Origin: Arsenophonus sp045399315
Lineage (GTDB): Bacteria; Pseudomonadota; Gammaproteobacteria; Enterobacterales; Enterobacteriaceae
Assembly (NCBI GenBank): GCA_045399315.1
Contig: DAYVGO010000045.1
Coordinates: forward strand, 1 to 12,040
Reading direction: 5' to 3'
Length of the DNA stretch: 12,040 nucleotides
Shown one piece after another: positions 6,939 to 12,040 of the stretch. The notes under the pieces are model-generated. The model ran no database searches and had not been told where the DNA came from. It saw nothing but the letters and a program-made list of their open reading frames with translations. Each line of letters opens with the position of its first letter. The first letter of the stretch is position 1. A program made the translations under genes and the position numbers.

Positions 6939-9059
6939 TTACCATTGGAAGCTAACAAGCAGTTTGATATTACGTCCATCTTGAGGAATACCTTGTGATG
7001 AGTAATATTCTTTGTCAAACGCATTGCCTAAAACGACACTACTGTTTAAGCTTTTTAGATGACCTTCACCTTGGTAGTTTATATAGAAATCATGTACCGC
7101 ATAGCCTGCTTGCGGCTGTGTTTTAGACGCCGCATTGAAACTAGTATGGCGAGTAAATTCACTGAACCAACCCACTGAAAAATCACTGTCTGCAATGGGG
7201 AAAAACAAGTTACTGGTGAGTGAATCAGGTTTGATAGAGGTAATGGACTGATTATTGTATTCGTTCTTACCTTCAGTATGGTTATAAGCTAAATTCCAAG
7301 TGAAGTAATCAGTTTTATAATCCATGGAGGTATCCCACCCCAAAATTTTGACACGTTTGGTATTGATGGATGTGGTGTAATTGTTTTCCGGGTTTCTAAA
7401 ATCAACATTGACGTAAGTATTAATATAATCTTTGGCTGTAGTATCAAAGTAGCTGGCTTTGAATTGCAAATTATCATGTGCCATCAACAAATCATCAAAA
7501 CGAAGTCCAAAACCATATTCTGCTGTCCGAGTCGTTTCAGGTTTCAAATTTGGGTTAGGACGCCATTTATTGACAATTGGGCCCATCTGGAAATGCACTC
7601 CGTCATTATATATCTCCATCATTGATGGTGCGCGGAAGGCTTCTGAATAGGATGCAAATAGCATTGACCAGTCCGTTGGGGTAATGATTACTGCTCCTTT
7701 AGAAGACCATTTACTGTTTTTAACGTCATCATTACCTTCAGAGATTGCTTTATAGTAGTCATAACGAGTACCAATAACAAATGAGAGAGGTAAATTTTTT
7801 AATGCGATTTCATCTTGCACAAAACCTGAGGCAAATGTGATATTTGCATCGGGGAACTGGGTAGTTGCAGCATATGGTGCTTGTTTTTGCTTATAAACTT
7901 CGCTGCCATAAGTAAAATTATGTGCGGAGAGCGGTAAATCATACACATTCGAACGGTTATCTAACTTCAAACCGTAAGTTTTTTGCGTTCGACCTTCATA
8001 GTTTGTATCAGATCCTTTAGTTGTTATATTGATATCAGAATAGTAGGATGTTACTTTTAGATTTAACCAATCTTGTGAAGCTGGGTTGATCTGATAAGTG
8101 GCTTGAGCATCTCGCTGGCGTGTAGTGCGGTTAACTTTTAAGTTCTTTTTATGGGTCGCAATTTCCTGCGGGTTTTTTGGCTCATAGGCGTTATTATTGT
8201 AGTAACGCATTTGACCAGAAAGCTTTTGGGTATCATCCAGTTGCCATGTTCCTTTGGCGAGTAAGTTGGCAATAGTTTCTTTGTTATCCATATTATCTCC
8301 ATTACTTAGACGAATATCTTTCACCTCCTTGGTAACAAAACTAAATAAGCCATCAAAATCATCGGTACTGCCAAATGTTGTACCACCGAATCCGAAACTG
8401 TGGTCACCTGTTGCTGCTTGGCTAAACACACGAAAACCGCTGTTTTGTCCTTCAGTTAACAAGTCTTTGGCATCAACTGTTTCCCATGCAATAACCCCTC
8501 CCATGGCTCCGTTGCCATATAGTAAAGAGGAAGGTCCGCGGACAATTTCGACTTGTTTAATTAAAGTGGGATCGATAAAGGTGCCATTAACGTGACCGGT
8601 ATCCGTGCCTTGCCTTACACCATCCACTAATGTCAGGATGCCACGTCTATCAAAGCCGCGCATATAAATATCCTGTCCGTTAGCTCGACTTGTTCCTTTG
8701 ACACTAATGCCAGGCACTTTACGTAAAATATCATTTACTGTACTGGCAGTTTTTGTTTCAGGTGAGTTATTTCTGATCACAGTCACCATCATTGGCATAT
8801 CAAAGCTATCTCTTTTATTCCCTGTTGCATAAATGGTTATTATATCAGGATGATTTTTTAATGTTGTCGTTTCTGCTTGTGCCCTCGTTATTATTGAGAC
8901 AATCGCAGTTGTCAGTATAGACATGCGTACAACATGAGACATAATGGTTATTATTGAATGGAACTTTACCCAATCAAAGCTTAATATTGTGAGAAAGTGG
9001 ATGGCTTTTTTATCTTGAATATAAAAAGTTCTGGCAAAAGAAAACAGTTTGATTTCCAT
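6939..9059 (-). CDS. hmuR: TonB-dependent outer-membrane heme receptor HmuR
   Basis: This is the outer-membrane receptor that takes heme or hemoproteins from outside using TonB energy. The sequence tracks Yersinia HmuR/HemR over its whole length. It has a TonB box-like DIITIYATG just after the signal peptide, a plug (RANGQDIYMRGFDRRG, LTLVDGVRQGTDTGH, EIVRGPSSLLYGNGAMGGVI) and a 22-strand-type barrel ending in Trp. The heme-ligand histidines of this subfamily appear to be His156 (plug, TDTGHVNGT) and His489 (in GVHF), the latter between FRAP (475-478) and NPNL (502-505), all counted from the ATG at 9059. That ATG has a strong AAGGAAAGGG site 6 nt away. A normal signal peptide starts only at Met40 (ATG at 8942, MSHVVRMSILTTAIVS, cleavage after RAQA), where no ribosome-binding site is visible. 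The mature protein would be of usual size either way. Confidence 0.95.
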   Translation of the reverse strand: MEIKLFSFARTFYIQDKKAIHFLTILSFDWVKFHSIITIMSHVVRMSILTTAIVSIITRAQAETTTLKNHPDIITIYATGNKRDSFDMPMMVTVIRNNSPETKTASTVNDILRKVPGISVKGTSRANGQDIYMRGFDRRGILTLVDGVRQGTDTGHVNGTFIDPTLIKQVEIVRGPSSLLYGNGAMGGVIAWETVDAKDLLTEGQNSGFRVFSQAATGDHSFGFGGTTFGSTDDFDGLFSFVTKEVKDIRLSNGDNMDNKETIANLLAKGTWQLDDTQKLSGQMRYYNNNAYEPKNPQEIATHKKNLKVNRTTRQRDAQATYQINPASQDWLNLKVTSYYSDINITTKGSDTNYEGRTQKTYGLKLDNRSNVYDLPLSAHNFTYGSEVYKQKQAPYAATTQFPDANITFASGFVQDEIALKNLPLSFVIGTRYDYYKAISEGNDDVKNSKWSSKGAVIITPTDWSMLFASYSEAFRAPSMMEIYNDGVHFQMGPIVNKWRPNPNLKPETTRTAEYGFGLRFDDLLMAHDNLQFKASYFDTTAKDYINTYVNVDFRNPENNYTTSINTKRVKILGWDTSMDYKTDYFTWNLAYNHTEGKNEYNNQSITSIKPDSLTSNLFFPIADSDFSVGWFSEFTRHTSFNAASKTQPQAGYAVHDFYINYQGEGHLKSLNSSVVLGNAFDKEYYSSQGIPQDGRNIKLLVSFQW

Positions 9060-9086
9060 AAGAAACCCTTTCCTTATTTATTTTAT

Positions 9087-9134
9087 TTAACAGGTTGTTT
9101 CTACGGTATGTCCAACAAGAGTAGGCTTAGTCAT
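9087..9134 (-). CDS. Possible leader peptide in the hmuR 5' untranslated region, 15 aa
   Basis: Between the predicted hmuR transcription start and its ribosome-binding site there is a short frame, MTKPTLVGHTVETTC, then TAA. Its ATG at 9134 has a GGGG core 8 nt upstream, which is good spacing. The stop lies 27 nt before the hmuR start. The peptide is not hydrophobic, so it is not a signal or membrane peptide, and it is unlike the small heme-uptake protein HemP/HmuP. It may be a translated upstream frame that couples or restrains hmuR translation, possibly sensing ribosome state or heme through its His or Cys. That role is inference; the frame could also be accidental. Confidence 0.35.
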   Translation of the reverse strand: MTKPTLVGHTVETTC

Positions 9135-9169
9135 ATTATTTACCCCATTAATTCTACTGATGATAAAAT

Positions 9170-9188
9170 GATAATGAGAATTATTATC
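9170..9188. promoter_or_regulatory. Fur box of the hmu operon
   Basis: GATAATGAGAATTATTATC matches the 19-bp Fur consensus GATAATGATAATCATTATC at 17 positions. Further GATAAA/ATGATAA hexamers directly beside it at 9162-9169 could extend the operator. Because it covers the -10 box, iron-loaded Fur should block the promoter. Heme uptake would then be switched on in iron starvation, as is established for hmu-type operons. Confidence 0.88.
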
Positions 9189-9211
9189 TTTAAAGAGGTT
9201 GTCGGTATCAA
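9183..9211 (-). promoter_or_regulatory. hmuR operon promoter
   Basis: On the minus strand TTGATA (9211-9206) and GATAAT (9188-9183) are separated by exactly 17 bp, a strong sigma-70-type pair with one mismatch in each hexamer. Transcription would begin around 9176, giving a leader of about 115 nt before the hmuR start. The -10 hexamer is the first six bases of the Fur box. The 130-bp inverted-repeat element ends 14 bp upstream of the -35 box. Confidence 0.75.
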
Positions 9212-9224
9212 GCATTTTTTACAT

Positions 9225-9354
9225 TAAGCCTTTTGCAAATAGTAAAATCAATAATGACTTTAGATTGAAAAATGCGCTAATTTTGTGTTTTTGATATTTA
9301 TCTGACTATGTTTTGCATAAGTCATTATTGATTTTACTATTTGCAAAAGGCTTA
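9225..9354. mobile_element. Short element with perfect 36-bp inverted ends (MITE-like)
   Basis: Positions 9225-9260 and 9319-9354 are perfect 36-bp reverse complements (ends TAAGCCTTTTGC) around a 58-bp AT-rich core without a gene. If the element is counted from AAGCC to GGCTT, the trinucleotide ATT stands directly outside both ends, which could be a 3-bp target duplication. The size and structure fit a non-autonomous miniature transposable element. It lies 14 bp upstream of the hmuR -35 box, and a transposase fragment lies just beyond its other end. The parent insertion sequence is not identified. Confidence 0.7.
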
Positions 9355-9392
9355 TTCAAACCACAAGAAAGGGATACATAGTGAGAAGTAAG

Positions 9393-9518
9393 GGTTATGT
9401 TGCATTGCTTTGTATTGTCCGTCAAGTGAGTCATTCGTTACGCTATGTTGAATGGAAAGACCACAAGACTGTTGCATCTGATCTGTGTAGCGTCTACAAC
9501 GCTTTCAGGAATGACTGA
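9393..9518 (+). pseudogene. IS256-family (mutator) transposase, C-terminal fragment
   Basis: A 41-codon stretch ends at a TGA (9516-9518) and reads CIVRQVSHSLRYVEWKDHKT followed by VASDLCSVYNAF. This matches the conserved C-terminal region of IS256-family DDE transposases (the pattern IVHLIRxSLxYVxWKDRKxVAxDLxxIYxA). There is no start, the catalytic region is missing, and upstream sequence is not recognisable as transposase. The following 126 bases up to parR hold no gene I can see. The piece is a relic. Whether the neighbouring 36-bp inverted repeats belonged to the same element is open. Confidence 0.65.
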
Positions 9519-9644
9519 TGGTATCACCAGGAAACACAATAAAATTATTTTCCATCTTGTTGTTTTTTCTTTTCCAAATCAAAAATTTTTTCATTGAAAA
9601 TATATCTAAATTGCCAGACAAAATTTCAATATCTTATGTGTATT

Positions 9645-9992
9645 TTACTTCTTCAAATTTGATAATTTTGCTGACACATTTTTTTCAGAAGAAAGTTCAT
9701 TAATCACCTCATTCTTAATTTCTACAGATTGACTGATTTTTTCTCTGCCTGTTGTCTGCTCCAAAATTGAATAAAGATTATTAATATCAAATCCCTTAGA
9801 ATAGAAAGTACTAATCAATCCTAACAAACGACTATCAATCTCGGATAAGGCAGCAGCCGTTATTATTGCTTGACGATAAAAATCGCCTCTCAGTTGATTA
9901 GGCATTTTTTCAATAAAGTCAATGGCTTTTTTATCCTGTTGATATATTGATGGATGGAGATAAGCTGTGATTTTCTTTCGACTATTACTCAT
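9645..9992 (-). CDS. parR: Plasmid partition adaptor protein ParR (R1 type)
   Basis: ParR binds the centromere-like parC site, links it to the growing end of ParM filaments and represses the par promoter. The 115-residue protein opens with a short basic strand (SRKKITAYLHPSIY), as expected for the ribbon-helix-helix DNA-binding fold. Helices follow (QQDKKAIDFIEKMP, GDFYRQAIITAAAL). It ends with a polar flexible tail and a final SAKLSNLKK, resembling the ParM-binding tail of R1 ParR. It is the same size as R1 ParR (about 117). It starts 20 nt after the parM stop with AAGG 10 nt before the ATG. Its small size gives little similarity by itself, so the call rests strongly on its position next to parM. 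Confidence 0.88.
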   Translation of the reverse strand: MSNSRKKITAYLHPSIYQQDKKAIDFIEKMPNQLRGDFYRQAIITAAALSEIDSRLLGLISTFYSKGFDINNLYSILEQTTGREKISQSVEIKNEVINELSSEKNVSAKLSNLKK

Positions 9993-10012
9993 AAAGTTTT
10001 AACCTTATTCAA

Positions 10013-10972
10013 TTAAGATAAAGCAATAGCTTTCACTAAGGCTAATTGAGGTTCAAAAATTTTCTCTACCTTATGATTTTTGAAATAATTTTTGACATAA
10101 GAATAAATAATTTCAGCACCACCACCAGTTAAATAAATTCGATTAATATTATTAATTTTTTCGATCTCAGAGATGACTCTGTCCGCTAAATTTTTAGAAC
10201 CCTCAATCACAACTTCGGTAATATTAGTGATTTTTTTAGGGTCATTAATGACTTTTTTTAGTAACGTCATATTATTCACGTTTTTAATAATTTCATCGGC
10301 AATGTAATAACTACTTGGTGAAGATGCGAGATAAAGGGCATTGATAACAGATTTAGTTAGTTTTGATACCCCTATTTCAGAATTACCTTTAATTTCTGAA
10401 ATATTGTCTAACATACCTTGAATTACCGCGCAATCTAATGTTGTTCCACCTAAATCGACAATTAAGCTTCGCTCTAAAGAAGAAATATTATCTTTTATCA
10501 ACACTTCCCTCACTGCCGGAATAGACTCAGGCATCACCATCACGTTAACAATGTTAAAGTTTTCCCCTTTATTGATATTAACTTTTCTTAAAATATTTTC
10601 TTTTTTTCGTTGGATATTTAGTTCGTTAATCTGAGCATCTTCTGTAAAGAATTCAGTGACAGGAAGCGTTACGGTTAACTCAATATCTTGAGGGAGTAAA
10701 CCAGAAGTTAAAAGCGCATGGTGGATAGCGAGTCGATTAAGGGCGCTATATTGGTAAGATACGTGGGTTGTTTCAATAACAGAACTACTTCCTATATCGA
10801 AAGTATATTTTTTATCATCAACTAAATAATTAAATACAGGATTATTACTCAATATCTCAGTATTCCATCCCTCTTTAAAGCTATTTGGCGATATATGTGT
10901 CACTATTTTTTCACTTTCTAGCCAGGCTAATTTAACGCTAGTAGAACCATCATCACAAGCTATCATTAACAT
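10013..10972 (-). CDS. parM: Actin-like plasmid segregation ATPase ParM (StbA)
   Basis: ParM polymerises with ATP into filaments that push sister plasmids apart. The 319-residue protein is the size of R1 ParM (320) and shares its landmarks. Phosphate loop 1 is CDDGSTSVKLAWLES, with HISPNSFKEGW after it. HHALLTSGLLPQDIELTVTL and VMPESIPAVREVL follow, then phosphate loop 2 (IVDLGGTTLD) and the adenosine motif (YLTGGGAEII). I place the start at the ATG at 10972. It has GAGG 6 nt upstream and gives an N-terminus matching R1 ParM. The frame stays open 12 nt further to a TTG without its own site. The gene forms an operon with parR, and its translation start lies next to a ParR-type operator. It is intact. 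Confidence 0.95.
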   Translation of the reverse strand: MLMIACDDGSTSVKLAWLESEKIVTHISPNSFKEGWNTEILSNNPVFNYLVDDKKYTFDIGSSSVIETTHVSYQYSALNRLAIHHALLTSGLLPQDIELTVTLPVTEFFTEDAQINELNIQRKKENILRKVNINKGENFNIVNVMVMPESIPAVREVLIKDNISSLERSLIVDLGGTTLDCAVIQGMLDNISEIKGNSEIGVSKLTKSVINALYLASSPSSYYIADEIIKNVNNMTLLKKVINDPKKITNITEVVIEGSKNLADRVISEIEKINNINRIYLTGGGAEIIYSYVKNYFKNHKVEKIFEPQLALVKAIALS

Positions 10973-10979
10973 AATGAAC

Positions 10980-11116
10980 CTCAAAATGAGAATATAAGTA
11001 ATATTATATTAACTCATTATGAGATTATTTGCAAATAAGATCCTCAAAATTATCTTAAATAAAAACAAAAATGTCAATTTTTAATTTAAATTAAAAATTT
11101 AGTTACTCATTTTGAG
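10980..11116. promoter_or_regulatory. parC-like centromere: phased 11-bp sites around the parM promoter
   Basis: Upstream of parM there are 11-bp palindromic sites: CTCAAAATGAG (10980-10990), CTCATTATGAG (11013-11023) and CTCATTTTGAG (11106-11116). Weaker relatives are CTCAAAATTAT (11043-11053) and GTCAATTTTTA (11073-11083). Start-to-start spacings are 33, 30, 30 and 33 bp, that is about three helical turns each. Sites bracket the promoter, and the weak ones overlap its -10 and -35 boxes. This is the arrangement known for R1 parC, where iterons flank the parM promoter, although the unit sequence here is different. They are the natural binding sites for ParR, for both segregation and autorepression. 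Confidence 0.75.
11049..11077 (-). promoter_or_regulatory. parMR promoter
   Basis: On the minus strand a perfect -35 box TTGACA (11077-11072) and a -10 box GATAAT (11054-11049) are separated by 17 bp. The predicted start is about 11042, giving a leader of roughly 70 nt before parM. The promoter lies in the centre of the parC-like array, so ParR bound there would shut it off. Confidence 0.8.
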
Positions 11117-11198
11117 TTTAATTATATTTTATTATATCTTTTGCTTTTTTCGCCGTGCTAAAGCATAAGTGTGAATTATCATCTTTCCAGCCTTTGTT
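11117..11198 (-). other. Short echo of the ProQ/FinO gene end
   Basis: Read on the minus strand, this gap contains a 15-base exact match (TTTCGCCGTGCTAAA on the plus strand, 11148-11162) to 11657-11671 inside the ProQ/FinO remnant. A shared AATTATCA follows 26 and 22 bases from the start of the match respectively. The minus strand here can be read as LARRKKQKI and a stop, resembling the LARRNK tail of that gene. It may be the worn end of yet another ProQ/FinO copy. No gene is encoded now. Confidence 0.3.
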
Positions 11199-11357
11199 TT
11201 AAATTGAGATATAGAGTTGTTCAACCTGTTCATGCAATTTTTCGCATTCATCGGCAAAATCATCCAAATTTAGCTGATTGAGCTTATCTAAAAACACTAA
11301 AGTTTGTGTTTTGATAAAACCCGCTATATTCAGGGCTGATAGTTCTTGTTTTGTCAT
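11199..11357 (-). CDS. Unknown small acidic protein, 52 aa
   Basis: The intact frame starts MTKQELSALNIAGFIKTQTL and ends LHEQVEQLYISI. It is rich in Leu, Asp, Glu and Gln, looks like two amphipathic helices (about 4-28 and 30-50) and carries no signal or membrane segment. The ribosome-binding site is poor (AAGTG directly before the ATG), which lowers confidence. It starts 43 nt after the end of the WGR-domain remnant on the same strand and so probably belonged to one operon with the ProQ/FinO and WGR genes. I do not recognise it. A small helical regulator or coiled-coil partner is possible. Confidence 0.45.
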   Translation of the reverse strand: MTKQELSALNIAGFIKTQTLVFLDKLNQLNLDDFADECEKLHEQVEQLYISI

Positions 11358-11400
11358 CACTTATTAAAAACGTTAAGTAAGATTAAAAATGGATATAAGG

Positions 11401-11626
11401 TTATTCTATCCGATGATAAGGATTTTTTCTTTTACTTCGTTGTCTGTCGATAGCGTGTATATAAGCGACGTCGGTAAGTAAATCAGAAACAATTTCAGTT
11501 TGTTGCCCATGTAAGACGGTTACTCAATCCACCCCAACGTTGAATAAGCAACAAATCACCAAAGAGGTCATAACACTGTTCCGCCTCATACCAGCGAGAA
11601 TCATTTTCCCAACGCCAAATCAGCAT
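11401..11626 (-). pseudogene. WGR-domain protein, frameshifted (copy 2)
   Basis: The frame starts at ATG 11626, 5 nt after the TGA ending the ProQ/FinO reading frame, and reads MLIWRWENDSRWYEAEQCYD then LFGDLLLIQRWGGLSNR. This is a clear WGR-domain core: aromatic strand, DLFGD, and RWGG in place of the usual RWGR. Near 11525-11535 the frame runs to a stop, while a neighbouring frame continues the family pattern as HGQQTEIVSDLLTDVAYIHA and ends RIE-stop at 11401. A single indel therefore separates the two halves. The full protein would be about 75 residues, a single WGR domain. These small domains bind nucleic acid; the specific role here is unknown. It lies between the ProQ/FinO remnant and the 52-aa gene on the same strand. 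Confidence 0.7.
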
Positions 11627-11792
11627 GACTATCAGCAAGATTGATGATTTAATTTATTTCGCCGTGCTAAACGTTGCAAATTATCACCAACATCAGCTTG
11701 CGTTACCCCTCCGGCAATCTGACCGTCTTTGTCATAACGATATACGCCTAACTGGATGAGTGCGCGATAATCAGTGTGGATGCCCAATACTT
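11578..11792. repeat. Long inverted repeat, right copy
   Basis: This is the inverted partner of 1-214. The two differ by scattered substitutions (for example GTT-GAT versus GTT-GGT in the ProQ/FinO tail) and a small indel just before the WGR start. The repeat probably extends beyond 11792, because copy 1 is cut by the window edge. On the other side identity stops at the point where copy 1 joins unrelated sequence. Confidence 0.85.
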
Positions 11793-12040
11793 GCCTAAAC
11801 ACGCTCTCAAACGCCTTCTCGCTATCGGTAATGCCTTTTCCTTCACTTATTGCCACATATCCTGTTAGATGCCGATTTTCATTGGACGCAATTGATTATT
11901 TGGGAACAAATTAGGCCAGAAAGTCGTTATTTGTGAAATTGCCTCATTTAACAACAAGCACTCTTTAGGTGGTGTTGGGGGTTTGGGGATTTTAACCTTA
12001 ACCATCTGTTTAGGTTTAACAACCGATTTCTTCGGCTGTT
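11632..12040 (-). pseudogene. ProQ/FinO-domain RNA chaperone, broken (copy 2, partial at window edge)
   Basis: The gene enters from the right edge with a basic, proline-rich linker (KPKQMVKVKIPKPPTPP). The ProQ/FinO domain follows: FWPNLFPNNQLRPMKIGI, then TAA, QDMWQ, then TAA, then VKEKALPIARRRLRACLGRY. A frameshift near 11790-11800 moves to the frame encoding TDYRALIQLGVYRYDKDG and the LARRNK tail. RPxKIGI, the RRRLRACL helix and RYDxDG are hallmarks of this family, whose plasmid members (FinO type) bind antisense RNA and repress conjugation. The stops at 11867-11865 and 11849-11847 plus the frameshift abolish the protein. The open part at 11856-11632 with a GTG start is only the surviving second half and should not be taken as a gene. 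Confidence 0.75.

Noticed and set aside
10973..10984. TTG start for parM 12 nt upstream
   Set aside because: The GAGG site lies within this stretch and serves the ATG at 10972, which also gives the length and N-terminus expected for ParM.
11632..11856. A 74-aa gene starting at GTG 11856
   Set aside because: Only the second half of a ProQ/FinO domain is in this frame; the first half is in the other frame with two stops, so this is part of a pseudogene.
1..12040. CRISPR array, tRNA or rRNA genes, toxin-antitoxin pair, defence system
   Set aside because: I saw no regularly spaced direct repeats, no tRNA-like or rRNA sequence, and no convincing toxin-antitoxin or defence gene set; the only methyltransferase is a lone broken plasmid type.

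Overview
The window looks like part of a plasmid from an AT-rich member of the Enterobacterales, most like the Morganellaceae (Proteus, Providencia, Photorhabdus, Arsenophonus). The basis is an R1-type parMR partition locus, remnants of conjugation-type plasmid genes, and a heme-uptake operon whose proteins closely resemble Yersinia HmuRSTUV as I remember them. Many backbone genes carry nonsense codons and frameshifts, which fits a host-restricted or insect-associated lineage such as Arsenophonus. The genus is inference, because no rRNA or other typing gene is present.

Layout. Positions 1-234 hold the tail of a ProQ/FinO-type gene and the start of a WGR-domain gene; the same pair recurs inverted at the right end (11401-12040). 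Next come a structured palindrome (361-454), a broken plasmid-type adenine methyltransferase (502-1142) and an intact 73-aa unknown gene (1168-1389). On the minus strand there is a broken VirB1-like lytic transglycosylase (1750-2221) with an open stretch behind it. After a very AT-rich gap there is a broken unknown gene (2770-3167). The centre is an intact minus-strand operon hmuR-hmuS-hmuT-hmuU-hmuV (9059 to 3231). Its promoter has a 17-bp spacer, its -10 box lies inside a 17/19 Fur box, and its leader encodes a possible 15-aa peptide. Immediately upstream is a 130-bp element with perfect 36-bp inverted ends, then a fragment of an IS256-family transposase. The minus-strand parM-parR pair follows (10972 to 9645), with a parC-like region of helically phased 11-bp sites bracketing its promoter. 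A 52-aa unknown gene (11199-11357) and the degraded WGR and ProQ/FinO genes close the window.

Working together: HmuR takes heme across the outer membrane using TonB (not encoded here), HmuT carries it in the periplasm, HmuUV imports it, and HmuS binds or degrades it in the cytoplasm. ParM, ParR and the parC-like region would keep the replicon segregating. In this window the conjugation, methylation and FinO-type genes are decayed while heme uptake and partition are open, so the plasmid appears to be kept as a heme-acquisition replicon rather than as a self-transmissible one. That last statement is inference. I did not find a complete new defence or mobile system. The least explained items are the hmuR leader peptide, the phased parC sites, the two palindromic elements and the inverted ProQ/FinO-WGR duplication.
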